From the NCBI GenBank assembly GCA_963930775.1, contig OZ005699.1:6593501-6657500 (forward strand): a stretch of DNA of 64,000 nt. Direction: 5' to 3'. The number at the start of each line of letters is the position of its first letter. The first letter of the stretch is position 1. Below, piece by piece: positions 24,559 through 36,635 of this stretch. The translations under genes were made by a program, and so were the position numbers. The notes beneath the pieces are model-generated. The model did not search any database. It saw nothing but the letters and a program-made list of their open reading frames with translations, and was not told the origin of the DNA. The stretch is from Cliona cf. orientalis (lineage: Eukaryota > Porifera > Demospongiae > Clionaida > Clionaidae).

Positions 24559-25440
24559 ATGGCATGTCTGATATTTGCAATTCTAGCCGCAGCTCTACAG
24601 GTGGCAATTGCTCAGCAGAATCAGTTTGTCATTGGAGTTCCTATGGTCGTCATAAACAGCCATGATAACGGTGATCTTGGAGGTAGTTGTCCATCTAAAG
24701 AGGAGCTGGATACAGCACTAAACAATATTACAAATTACTCTTCAGCTGTTGTGCAAGAAATATTTCAAATTCCACAGTGTGGAGCTGGATTGTGGTATCG
24801 TATAGCCCACCTCAATATGAGCAATCCTTCACAGCAGTGTCCATCCGCCTGGAGGGAAGTCACAATGGATGGAATAAGAGTTTGTGCACGACCAACTTCT
24901 AGTGAAGGAAGTTGTCCCGGTGTTCTCTACCATTCTAGTGGTCAGTACAGCAAAGTGTGTGGAAGAGTCATTGGCTATCAGTTTGGAAGTCCATCCGCTT
25001 TTGAGAACGAGCGTCTTACAATTAATGAAACATATGTTGAAGGTGTAAGCATTACCTATGGCCGTAATCCTCGTAAACACATTTGGAGCTATGCTGCTGG
25101 TTCTAGCGAGCAAAATGCCACTGGCTGTTCTAATTCTAAATGTCCCTGTAATGGTGGCCGTGAACCACCATCATATGTTGGAAACAACTACTACTGTGAG
25201 TCTGCATATCAAGGTACCTGTTATGTAATCGATACATTCTTTCCCGATGATCCTCTCTGGGATGGTCAACAGTGTGATAACAATGAGGGCACATGCTGCA
25301 CTGGTGCCAACACTCTACCATGGTTCAGTGTGGATCTCCCTGATAGCACAAGTGATGATATTGAGGTGCGTATTTGTCATGATCAAGATACTACAGATGA
25401 AGACAGTCCAATTCAGCTGCTGGAACTCTATGTCCAGTGA
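24559..25440 (+). CDS. Secreted cysteine-rich protein of unknown function, 293 aa
   Basis: It is a single-exon ORF. Residues 1-18 form a signal peptide (hydrophobic core LIFAILAAALQVAIA). The mature protein has about 20 cysteines, two or three N-glycosylation sequons, and the blocks CPSAWREVTMDGIRVC, PGVLYHSSGQYSKVCGRVIG, GRNPRKHIWSYAAG, CPCN, PSYVGNNYYCES, DPLWDGQQC, CC, then PWFSVDLPDSTSDDIEVRIC. I recognise this as a recurrent secreted protein type of sponges and some other marine invertebrates, without a known function. It is probably an extracellular disulfide-stabilised protein. Upstream and downstream remnants show it belongs to a local tandem duplication. Confidence 0.85.
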   Translation: MACLIFAILAAALQVAIAQQNQFVIGVPMVVINSHDNGDLGGSCPSKEELDTALNNITNYSSAVVQEIFQIPQCGAGLWYRIAHLNMSNPSQQCPSAWREVTMDGIRVCARPTSSEGSCPGVLYHSSGQYSKVCGRVIGYQFGSPSAFENERLTINETYVEGVSITYGRNPRKHIWSYAAGSSEQNATGCSNSKCPCNGGREPPSYVGNNYYCESAYQGTCYVIDTFFPDDPLWDGQQCDNNEGTCCTGANTLPWFSVDLPDSTSDDIEVRICHDQDTTDEDSPIQLLELYVQ

Positions 25441-26450
25441 ACTGCATGCAGTAAAACTAATTTTAATAAGTTATCGGATATCCATACCCAGTTGTAGCAT
25501 GCATGCATATGACAAACTCTAGCTAATAAAGTATGAGATAATATACTGATTCATCATAAAAGCATAGAGACAAACTATTAATTTGACGATTTGCTTTATG
25601 CAGCCACCTGCATGTGCAGTCACCTACGTATACAATTGCTTGCACGTAACTAAAAAACCTACATAGAAATGGCACAGGCTATAAATCAAAAGTGTGCAGT
25701 ATACATATATAGTCCTGGTTGTATGCAGTACTCATACATACTTCTGCATAATTATATATAATAATATTATTATAGGATTTAAGAAATTCTCTTGCTGTGG
25801 GAAAGAAAATTTATACCAGGGCTATGTATACAGCTAGCTACTTGAGGCTGGGGCTGTAGCCAGTCGTGTCAGTGTGTACAATACAAATAATATTATTATT
25901 GATGATTATAAAAACATACTACAAACATTACAAGTATGCAGCAGAAAGTGCATGTAAATCTGCTCTGGATCTGTGATTGTTCGAACTATTATGTGACCAA
26001 CTGAGAAAAGGGAGTCCCGGACCATTTGGGATTTCTTGTTCATAGTATGTACCTTTGTTACATGCATAGAGTTATCAGTCTTATGAAAAGGGACCATTAA
26101 AGACGTTGACTTCTCGTTCGTAGTATAATTATTATGTATTATTACATACTTGCAACTGGTAGTCTCCATTGTTATCTAAAACAACGCTTAATCGTGAAAT
26201 GTATCCTGCTGGAGGATGATGATGCACCTTTTTTTTAGTTACAATAAGGATTACATTTCCTTCATGAACACACTGATCATAATTCTAGATGTGTTTTTTA
26301 CAATATATATTAAGAATTATGATCATAATTCTAGATGTATTTTGAGAGGATCGATGTAGCTATATTGAAAGGATCGATTCTTGTAAATGTTGTAAATGGT
26401 TTTGAGTACCAAAAAATGCACCTTTAGCAGAAAAAGCTTGTGAAAGTGTA
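25441..26450. repeat. Third, flank-only copy of the Cys-rich protein unit
   Basis: The upstream-type flank (cacaggctataaa and agtcctggttgtatgcag) at about 25,630-25,790 is followed by the downstream-type flank (gagaaaagggagtcccgg) at about 26,003-26,130. The coding part between them is gone. Further right, gatcataattctagatgt is repeated at about 26,275 and 26,319. Confidence 0.75.
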
Positions 26451-28740
26451 ATGTGTTTGGCATGTAAGGAGCTACATAAATGTTTGCGTCAAGCATCCGA
26501 GCGCATTTCTCAGGCACCAACCAGCTCAAAAATGAAGCACATCCAACCATCTTCACATTTCCCCCTCAAATATTTATCTCCTAACAGTCTAAAGGAACGG
26601 AGGATGAATACTCAAGCAGAACGCTCTCACGATAAACGAGCATTAAGAAAGTACGAACCACAAGATGTTGTACTTGACGATTCACAGCATGACGAGATGT
26701 GCCAGGTTGTATCAGCTTTGGAAAGCCATGGACATGGCGAGTTAGGGGATGTTTTTGCAGAGGCTGACGCTCATGGAGTTGGCACAGATATTCAAAAGAC
26801 ATGGAAAAATGACAAGCACAATCTTAAAAAGCAGTTTCAGTCTGATCAACTCACCTTTAAGTTAGATAATGATTGACTATGTCATACACATGTATATTAG
26901 TTTAATCAAGAGTATAATAATACAGAAACCGGGAACCGAGGTAATGGATGGAGCCCTATCACAATACGTATAGATAGGCTAGATATAAATTTATATACAC
27001 ATTCCTGCAATCATTCAATTAGCTCTAGCAGTGTACATACGTAGTCCTGCTGCCTACCAAACATTAAAGAATTTTGGAATCCTTAACCTTCCTTCCAAAT
27101 CAACCCTACAGAGATACACAGGTAATATTGGTTGATATAATTATTATGGACAATACATATAGAAAAAAATCTGTCTATAGTTGTCACCATGGGGCGAAAA
27201 TCAGTGGTTATTAGCTATAGATGTGTCTAACTTAACAAGGTGTATAATGTTTATTGGGGTTGCCACTGAATGGCGGTAATGAGGAGGTGCATGGCTGCAT
27301 GCCTTACACGGTGACCACTATAGCTACACAGGTTTGACCGCACAATGACACATAGGGCACAAAATTAATTTTGAAATTTTTCCAGAACCCTCCATTCTCT
27401 CTCTCTCGCTCTCTCTCTCGAATGTGCATCTATATAATTATTCAATGGGGATGTGTAGATATTGATAATTATGTGCATGTATATAACAGGTGCATTCCTA
27501 TCTGGGCCTGGGGCAATGGAAGAGGCTATTTATAAGCAATCAAAGCTATATGCTGCATTCAAGGAAGAGCCTTGAAGGATTGAAGGTGCCACGAGGAGAC
27601 AGTGTGCTTGTTTTTGATGAAGTGAAAGTTGTATCAAGGCTAATGTGGAATTCCAGGAATCAGCAGATAATTGGTCTAGCAATGAGTCCAGAGGATATGA
27701 GCTCTCTACATGATATCTACATGACATAATATTATGATGAGGACACCAAGACCGAGCAGACTACCTATGTTCTGCAATTTTTATGGAGAGATCTCACATC
27801 CAAATTTGATATCGTTGGGCCATAGTTCACTTCAAGTGGAAGTGTTAAGAGCAAATTTACCATTGCTTGTGTTTTTGAAACAATTAAATTGTTTCAGCTG
27901 TATGGGTTTGAAACCTCGGTTATAGTGTGCGATGGAGCGTCTATAAACCTCACTACTAGCTATCAAGTGCACTTCAGGCGGTCATTCAGGTGCCTATGGT
28001 AGCCACTCCATCCAGAGTGGTTATCCAGTGCCAGCACCATGCTTTGAAAATCTATTCAATCCTCCAAACCTCATCTACTGGATTATATGCCCTACTCATC
28101 AAGTAAACAAAATTAATTAGCAGCCTATTCTTTACAATAATAATACATTTGCACATGTATTATTATAGCTCAAAAATATGATAAATGTCTTTTTTTCTTC
28201 TCGGAGTGGAGGCACTAAGAATTTTGAGTTTAACAGAACAGTATTTGGACGGAGAGCAATACATGCAGGCAAGTCTACAGTATAGCACATTAGCATACTT
28301 ATGGCAGCTGAACTATATGTACTAACAGGACATGTATAAGAGAGAGAATGTGAAAAGATGGCAAAAGGATTGGCAAGAATTGTACCAAGACTTAGAGAGA
28401 TTCATGTCATTCATGATTCCTAAATATAACACCAGCCAAAATTTAATAATGCAGGTACAATTATTAGGCCATTAATTACTATTAACCACATGATATTATT
28501 AGTGAGAGAATGTACTGACCGAGTTACACTCTTACACAACAAGTATAACTGCTTATAATGTTCAAAGTGCTAAGTATTCTCTACAGTTTTTGGAAGCTTG
28601 TAATCTAATTTTTGAAAGAGGATTACTTCACCATAGCGGGGTCATATCAGAGCAACATGAAATACTGACCAACATAGACAAAGGATATGCATTTTTTTCT
28701 GTAGATGGCTAGAAGATAATTATCATCAAACGAGGTACAT
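26451..28740 (+). pseudogene. Decayed P-element/THAP9-like transposase
   Basis: Fragments occur in transposase order. An N-terminal ORF at 26,451-26,876 contains QHDEMCQVVSALE and ADAHGVGTDIQKTW. About 27,050 has AYQTLKNFGILNLPS. At 27,570-27,727 is LKVPRGDSVLVFDEVKV with NQQIIGLAMS, the DE-x-K catalytic-domain start of P-element-like proteins. About 27,740-27,950 encodes EQTTYVLQFLWRDLTSKFD and VIVCDGASINL, interrupted by an in-frame TAG. About 28,040 has FNPPNLIYWIICPTHQ. About 28,330-28,450 and 28,595-28,720 hold FLEACNLIFERGLL and the tail. No THAP zinc finger was seen. Frameshifts and stops make it inactive. Confidence 0.75.
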
Positions 28741-28759
28741 GTATGCACATATACCATAA

Positions 28760-31514
28760 AGTTATGTGATAGTATATCAGATTGTGAATTGTCCATCCCT
28801 GGTTATTGTATCACCCGGTTTGACAGAAACAGGCATGGTGGTGGGCTAGCTTTTTATATCAAGTCACATTTATTTACTGAAGTTTTGTTAAGTTGTCCTA
28901 ATGATCTTGAGTTTGCTTTAGTTTCAGTTGTTAATCCAGGTTTTTCTTATAAAGTGCATGTAGGCCTTTTCTTTCGTCCCCCCAGTGCACCTACAGACAC
29001 TCTAGACTTATTATTTTCTTCATTACTAGATGCAAATGTACATAGTTTTACTAATTTTGTGTTAATGGGGGACTTTAATACTAATTTTTATAACCCATCC
29101 CATCCTTTATTCTCTAATTTGTGTAATATTTTAGATTATTTTTCACTCTCACAAGTAGTATCAGAACCCACCCATACCAGCCCTCAAGGAAACACATCTC
29201 TTATTGATTTAGCCTTGATTTCTGACGCATCCAAGTTAATATCTTGTTCAGTTGTTCCACCTCTAGGTACATCAGATCATAATGGAGTGCAGCTGTCATT
29301 GAAATGGAGATCCACCAATCGTATGAAAGCAGCAAAAAGGAAGATCTGGCGGTATGGCTTGGCTGACTTTGAAACAGCAAATTCTCTTCTAGAAGCCACT
29401 GACTTTGCTGCTCTCATAGATTGCGATATTGACCAAGCCTGGAGCAACTGGAAATATAATTTTTTATCTGTGATGGAGCAGTGTATACCACACAAAATGA
29501 TACAGAAGAAGCGCAACTTACCTTGGCTTAATGCAGAATTAACGAAATCTATGCGTGCTAGGAACCTGGCCTACAAGTGTGCTAAGCGAAGCCGGAAGCA
29601 GAACCATTGGCAAATGTATCGGATGAAACGCAATGAAGTGGCAAACCAGATGAAACGTGCAAAAAGAAACTACTTCAATACTTTGAACTCAGCTGACCAA
29701 AAGGCATTCTGGAAAGCGGCCAAATTCGTTAAGAAAGAGACCAGGATCCCTTTCCTCAGGAATTGCAATGGGGACATTATCTCAGATGATGAAGAGAAGG
29801 CAGCCATCCTAAATAATTTCTTCTCACAATGTTTTAATACTAGCATCCCTGTGCTCTCTGATGATGACATGTCCACCTTTGTTGATAATGACGCTGATGA
29901 ACATGCTGAATTGTTGTGTACAGAGGAAGAAGTTCTTGATATGCTGCGAAATCTTGATACATCTAAAGCAGCAGGGCCAGATGGGATATCAGCAACTATG
30001 CTGAAAGCTACAGCTGAATCAATTGCCAAGGGAATCACAGCACTGTTCAACAAATCCATTGAATCCGGTAAAGTACCAAAGGAGTGGAAAATATCTGCTG
30101 TTGTTCCAGTTCCAAAAGGTGACAATTCAAGTCAACCCAGTAACTACAGGCCTATATCGCTCTTATCTATACTTAGTAAGCTTCTGGAAAGACATATGCA
30201 CAAAATGATTTACAAACACTTGGAATCCACTGTCCCGCTAGCCTTACAGCAGTGGGGTTTCCGCCCCAAACGATCTACTGTATCTGCTCTACTTGATGTT
30301 ACCAATCATTGGTTTCAATCTTTGGATAAGGGCAAAGAAATATGTGCGGTTTTTTTCGACCTGCGCAAAGCTTTCGACTCTGTTCCACACCGAATACTAC
30401 TACAGAAAATACGATCAACTGGTATTAATCAACAGGTCTCAAATTGGTTGTTCTCATATTTACACGATAGAAAACAGTACGTTGTACTTGATGGAAAAGA
30501 GTCTGCACCGGTTCCTGTATTGTCTGGAGTTCCACAGGGATCTGTCCTCGGTCCCCTTTTGTTTTTATTATACATTAACGATGCAACAGATGAGCAGTTA
30601 AATTGCGGAAGTCTCACTACCCTTTATGCTGATGATATGCTTCTATACAGGGAGATCAGCTGCCCAGATGATTATGCTAAGATACAAAGTGATATAAATA
30701 CCCTTTCTACCTGGGTCGACAAGAATAATCTAACATTGAATGGAAGCAAATGCAAGTTCATGATAATATCTCGACTTAAGTGTAACTCGGTGGTAGCTCC
30801 TATTCTAACTCTCCACAACAAGGCTATTGAAAAAGTATCCTCGTATAAGTATCTAGGTGTCATCATTACAAATGACCTATTGTGGTCTGCCCATATCGAA
30901 CGGATAAGGAGTAAAGCGAATAAGATCATTGGCCTTATTTACTGTCAGTTTTATAGCTGGTCTTCACAACAAACTCTACTTAGGCTATACACTTCATTAG
31001 TAAGGCCGCATTTAGAATATGCAACGCAGGTTTGGAACCCGTATTTGATGAAAGATATCCAAAAATTAGAGAACGTACAGAAGTTCGCACTTAAGGTATG
31101 CTGCAAGCGATGGGACTTAACCTATGCTGAAGCCCTGGAGCAAACAGCACTCCCAGATCTCAAGGCACGCAGTACTCACTTAAATCTATGTTATTTTTAT
31201 AAGCTAATTAATGTTTTTTTTTTAGTTTCCCAATTCCCCGCTAACTACTCGCCAGTTAAACTACCCTACTCGTAGTGGTAGAACTAATTTGTACTATCAA
31301 CCTTATGCACATTCTAATTCATTTCTGCACTCTTTTTTCCCGCAAACTATTTCATTATGGAATTCCTTACCTTTTTCTATTGCTTCTGCTCCTACTTTTA
31401 ATTGTTACAAACGTCTATTATTGTCTTATGTTTAGTCTCTATGCTCTGTCAACTTGTCTCTTGTAATTTTTGTTTTGTTTTTGTTTATTTGGTTACATGT
31501 TTATATGATAGTGT
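28760..31514 (+). mobile_element. 5'-truncated non-LTR retrotransposon (LINE)
   Basis: The main ORF runs 28,789-31,275, and its reading frame is open a little further upstream (DSISDCELSIPGYCITRFDR). The N-terminal part of the apurinic-type endonuclease is missing; the remainder has VLMGDFNTNF and SDHNGV. The reverse transcriptase follows with AAGPDGISATMLK, NYRPISLL, QWGFRPKRS, FFDLRKAFDSVPH, SGVPQGSVLGPLLF and the catalytic YADD at about 30,624. Near 31,212-31,222 a T9 run shifts the frame. In the other frame the protein continues through RSGRTNLYYQPYAH and LWNSLPFSIASAPTF to a stop at 31,433-31,435. The LWNSLP tail is typical of CR1/Jockey-like LINEs; the exact clade is not assigned. Confidence 0.9.
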
Positions 31515-31823
31515 CAGGAGTACATTACTAGGAGTGTGCAACACACACAATAGTAGTACAAACATCTCTTTCCAGATTTGACATCACAACCACCCTTGTA
31601 CATGGGCCTGAATATCATTAGAAGGTACTTAAGTTGCAACCACTGAGTTACATTCTGTATAGCTGCAGCTGCAGCTAGTTACTGATAGGACAGTGCAGAC
31701 ACAACCTTCATGGCTTCATGGTTTTAGTGGTTGCATATTAATGATATTCTGTGATGTCAAATCTGGAAAGAGATGTTTGCACTACTCATGTGTGCGTTGC
31801 ACACTCCTAGTAATGTACTCCTG
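31515..31823. mobile_element. hAT-like MITE, 309 bp, with 7-bp target duplication
   Basis: Terminal inverted repeats of about 75 bp begin caggagtacattactagg and end cctagtaatgtactcctg. The flanks are a direct atagtgt repeat (31,508-31,514 and 31,824-31,830). CAGGA-type ends and a 7-8 bp duplication fit a hAT non-autonomous element that landed in or beside the LINE 3' end. Confidence 0.85.
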
Positions 31824-31889
31824 ATAGTGTATATTGCACTTATACATGTATCCCGTGCTAATGCATAAAGATATTATAGAGAAAATTAA

Positions 31890-34800
31890 ACACTAAGTAG
31901 TTACCAACTAAGTAGAAAAAAACAAAATAAAGTAATTCATGGGGGGGTTGGGAGCATCTGGGGAGATAATTTTTACATGGGCACGCAGAATGGGTCGAAA
32001 CTAGAGATTTGACCTTGGGGAATTTTGATTCATATCTTAGAATTAAAGTTACGGCCCTTTGAAGTATCCCCATACGTTTGTATAGGAAGCCATGCATTTG
32101 CAATGTTCTCCGCCCACGCGCTACGTGAGAGGCGTGGCTACGCGCGCACAGTAACGTGACGACCTTTACCCACTTTTGTCAAAATTGAACTTTAGGCTGC
32201 CTGCTTACATTGCATGGGTCTATTGTGCATCCAGCTCAACTATGTGGTAGTTTATGGACTGTTTTTTCCTGCTTAGTTGGTCCGCTTCTTGTTACCAACT
32301 AAGTAGAAAAAAACAAAATAAATTAATTCACGGGGGGTTTGGGAGCATCTGGGGAGATAATTTTTTCATGGGCACGCAGAATGGGTTGAAATTAGAGATT
32401 TGACCTTGGGGAATTTTGATTCATATCTTAGAATTAAAGTTACGGCCCTTTGAAGTATCCCCATACGTTTGTATAGGAAGCCATGCATTTGCAATGTTTT
32501 CCGCCCACGCGCTACGTGAGGGGCGTGGCTACGCGCGCACAGTAACGTGACGACCTTTACCCACTTTTGTCAAAATTGAAGTTTAGGCTGCCTGCTTACA
32601 TTGCATGGGTCTATTGTGCATCCAGCTCAACTATGTGGTAGTTCATGGACTGTTTTTTTCTGCTTAGTTGGTCCGCTTCTTGAAAGAAAAAAAATTTATA
32701 TAATTAATTAATATTTGGGGGGTTGGGGAGCACTTGGGGAGATAATTTTTACATGGGCACGCAGAATGGGTCGAAACTAGAGATTTGACCTTGGGGAATT
32801 TTGATTCACGCCTTAGAATTAAAGTTACGGCCCTTTGAAGTTACCCCATATGCTGTATAGGAAGCCATGCATTTGCAATGTTTTCCGCCCACGCGCTACG
32901 TGAGGGGCGGGGCCACGCGCGCACATCAACGTGACGACCATTACCCGCTTTGGTCAAAATTGATGTATAGGCTGCCTGCTTGCATTGTATGGCTCTACTA
33001 CGCATCCAGCTCAACTATGTGGTGGTTTTCGGACAATTTTTTTTTTTCTGCTTAGTATTCTGGTCGCCTTGTTACACACTAAGTAGAAAAAAAAAAAAGA
33101 TTTCTTCGCAGTAAATAATGTTTGGAGGGATTGGGAGCACTTGGGGAGATAATTTTTATATGGGCACGCAGAATGGGTCGAAACACGAGATTTGACATGA
33201 GAAAATTTTGATTGACAACTTAGAATTAAAGTTACGGCCCTTTGAAGTATCCCCATATGTTTGTATAGGAAGCCATGCACTTGCAATGTTTGCCCATAAA
33301 AAAAATTACGGGCGCGCGGGGTACGTTGACGACCCCCTACCAAACATTGCATATATGGCTATTTTGATGCCTGCTTGCATTGTATGGCTCTACTATGCAT
33401 CCAGCTCGACTGTGTGGTGGTTTTGGACCATTTTTTTTTCTGCTTAGTGTGTGGTCCCCTTGTTACCAACTAAGTAGAAAAAAACTAAGTAGAAAAAAAC
33501 AAAATAAATTAATTCACGGGGGGTTTGGGAGCATCTGGGGAGATAATTTTTACATGGGCACGCAGAATGGGTCGAAACTAGAGATTTGACCTTGGGGAAT
33601 TTTGATTCATATCTTAGAATTAAAGTTACGGCCCTTTGAAGTATCCCCATATGTTTGTATAGGAAGCCATGCATTTGCAATGTTTTCCGCCCACGCGCTA
33701 CGTGAGGGGCGTGGCTACGCGCGCACAGTAACGTGACGACCTTTACCCACTTTTGTCAAAATTGAAGTTTAGGCTGCCTGCTTACATTGCATGGGTCTAT
33801 TGTGCATCCAGCTCAACTATGTGGTAGTTTATGGACTGTTTTTTTCTGCTTAGTTGGTCCGCTTCTTGTTACACACTAAGTAGAAAAAAAGATACAAAAT
33901 TAATTCATGGAGGGATTGGGAGCACTTGGGAACGTAATTTTTACATGGGCACGCAGAATGGGTTGAAAAACGAGATTTGACATGAGAAAATTTTGATTCA
34001 CGCCTTAGAATTAAAGTTACGGCCCTTTAAAGTTAATCCATACGTTTGTATGGGGAAGCCATGTCTTTGCAATGTTTTGAGTCCCGGTGTGCATTATTTA
34101 GAAAATCGCTAGGCCAGTACCAGCATAGGCTACCATGCAGCTGGTATTGTATCCAGAGGCTTGCTGAATGGCTTGCTGAATGGATGAAGAATCAGCCACA
34201 ACAGTAGCTCTCCCGTTTTTGCTGAGAGGTAGGTGGCATAATACAGCTACAGTTTTATATTGTACATGCATGCATGGATGTGTGGGAAAGTACATAGAGT
34301 TGAGAAACATAACTAAAATTGTTTTGTTGTGCTTTTCCCCTAGCCTTGTGTGTGTGCTGTGGTGATCTTGAGTATTAGTACGAAGTAACGTGTTGCAGGG
34401 GCCACTGGTACTGAACCTCTCAACACTGATCATAATACTCTGAGTTTTCTAGGCTCTACTAGGAGCATAGACGGCCTGCTTTCATTGTGTGGGTCTACTA
34501 AGCATCCAGCTCAACTATGTGGTGGTTTCTGGACAATTTTTTTCTGCTTAGTGTGTGGTCTCCTTGAAAAAAAAACAACAAACTTTAATTAATTAATTCA
34601 GGGGGGAATTGGGAGCACCTGGGGACATAATTTTTGTACCGGCACGCAGAATGGATCAAATGCAGAGATTTGACCTTCAGGAATTTTGATTCACGCCTTA
34701 GAATCAAAGTTACGGCCCTTTGAAGTTTCCCCATATGTTTGTACAGGGAAGCCACGCGTTTGCAATGTTTCCGCCCACGCGCTACGTGAGGGGCGGGGCC

Positions 34801-34985
34801 ACGCGCGCACATAAACGTGACGACCTTTACCGACTTTTTGACAAAATTAAAATTTAGGATGCCTGCTTGCATTGTATGGTTCCACTATGCACCCAGCTCG
34901 ATTATGTGGTGTTTTTGGACAATTTTTTTTTCTGCTTAGTGTTCTGGTCGCCTTGAAAAAAAAAAAAAGACACTTCACATGATAC
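31890..34985. mobile_element. Tandem array of about seven ~390-bp TIR elements
   Basis: Each unit starts near actaagtagaaaaaaa and ends near ttttttctgcttagt, its inverted counterpart. The core is conserved: a gggagcatctggggagat block, gggcacgcagaatgggt, agaattaaagttacggccc, gtataggaagccatgc, then CpG-rich cgcccacgcgctacgtgagg. Units start near 31,896, 32,294, 32,673, 33,070, 33,464, 33,870 and 34,565. The sixth is interrupted by unrelated sequence at about 34,085-34,445. Two more copies lie inverted at about 62,050-62,880 and an end fragment at about 38,888-38,935. Minus-strand ORFs across it are shadows of the core. Confidence 0.88.
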
Positions 34986-35387
34986 ATTAGCAATTTAGAT
35001 CCTAATTTTTCCAGTACCAACCCCAAGCAGAAGAAATTCCTCTCATGGCAAAGTATGTGCACTCTCTAACACTGAATGCACACCCCATACTTACACGCAC
35101 ACAAACATCATGAGTACATGCACACACATGATATCACAATGTGCAAACATCACATAAATAATGTGCACACATCATAATACAACCACTATACACACATGCA
35201 GCATGGGATCTCTTGAGGATTGACGTACGTACAGGGCTTCAGAGACCTCTGCAGAGATTTTCTGAAGAAGCACCCACGTGGCTACTATCACTGACATCAA
35301 AAATGCATTAGTCTAGCTGCCGACTCTCATCACCTTTAAACCACATCATGTTCTAGGGCCAAGATTCTTAGAATGTGTGTAGCTAAA
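34986..35387. other. Intervening non-coding stretch
   Basis: It contains CA/TG-rich words (acacacatgatatcacaatg and similar). Nothing is gene-like. Confidence 0.4.
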
Positions 35388-36169
35388 AGCATAGATCATA
35401 TAGACTACGTAACCGGGATTGGAAACTGCTCACGTGAGCAATAGAGTCCACTGTACTGGTGCAATCCGTGTCGCACGGAAAACCACAAAAATGCACAAAA
35501 ATTGCGAAAAAATCACAAAAAATGGCCAAAAATCACACATTTTTCTAATACTTTTGACAATAGCTACTAAATAGAAATACTTACAACTGTATAACTTAGC
35601 TATCCTCGTGGACAAGGGCTTCTTCTAACTATTTATAGTGACGAGAAGTTCCTTGGTTCAGTATCTGAGGTGTTCTAGTCCCAACAACAAGGCGACTTCA
35701 AAATGGCGTCTTTTTTGGTGCTTTTGACAGTTTCTGGCTCAGCGGTAGCAGTATATCCTCCAAATAGTGGCTATCCTAGTGCAGAGGCACCATATTTTGA
35801 CTTAGAACTTCAGTTTTTGGTAGCTGCTGCCACGGGACTCGAGATACAGGTCCAAAAGTTGTTTTGTACAGCGTCCTATGGGGCAAGTATGGGCGAAGGC
35901 GGCTGAAATAGCAGTGAACAACTTCGTACCCCGAAAAGACTGCCGTAGATAGTTGCGCTCTTCAAAAATTTTTGCTAGTAGTATTCTTCCATCATAGAGC
36001 TTTACTTTCGTTGCCTCCACTTAGCTACAGCACTAACACAGGCTGCAGTAGAGCCATGTTCAGCTGCCTCGGTCTAGGGGACACGGAGTGCCCGCCATGG
36101 ATTGCATTAACTCTATTGCTCACGTGAGCAGTTTCCAATCCCGGGTACGTAGTCTATATGATCTATGCT
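35388..36169. mobile_element. Foldback element of about 780 bp with a small ORF
   Basis: Inverted ends of about 58 bp begin agcatagatcatatagac and contain gctcacgtgagcaatagag; the inverse closes at 36,169. Inside, a + ORF at 35,703-35,906 encodes 67 aa with a signal-peptide-like start (MASFLVLLTVSGSAVAVYPP). I do not recognise it. The ends differ by one or two bases, so the insertion is moderately recent. Confidence 0.75.
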
Positions 36170-36635
36170 AAAAGGGTTACTTAGCTAGCTAGCTTCCTAC
36201 GTCTAGTACTGACATCAAGTGCATTAGTCTAGCTGCTGACTCTCCCTCACCTAATTAATGTGAACTTCCCTCCTGTTCAGTCACTGAATATACACTGGAT
36301 AACCTCCTGTTCAGTCACTGAATATACACTGGATAAAGTAATTTTTATTATGAAAGGACTATTGCTGTAGATTCTTCCCTAGTATATAGCAACCATGCAT
36401 ATAAAATGAAATTAAAATTGCTACCAAGTGTAGCTGGTGTTTTGGGTCTGGGGATTGGATCTGGAGATGCAGCAGCTGTTGATATGTTATTTGAATTGAC
36501 AACAGGGAGTGTGATTGTACATGTACATGTGTGCATAAAGGGTGTGTGTGTGTTTATGAGCTTGTGTTCGTGTGTGACTGTGTGTACATGATGTGTATAT
36601 ACGCATGTATGTGTGTTTAAAGTTACTAAGCTTTA
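36170..36635. other. Non-coding stretch with a 34-bp direct duplication
   Basis: Two copies of a unit beginning cctcctgttcagtcactg stand side by side at about 36,268-36,335. A + ORF at 36,406-36,591 reads KLKLLPSVAGVLGLGIGSGD but then enters a TG microsatellite and has no other support. Confidence 0.45.

Noticed and set aside
31858-34872. Several minus-strand ORFs sharing MGILQRAVTLIL-like peptides
   Set aside because: They repeat with the TIR-element array and change frame between units. They are the element core, not a gene family.
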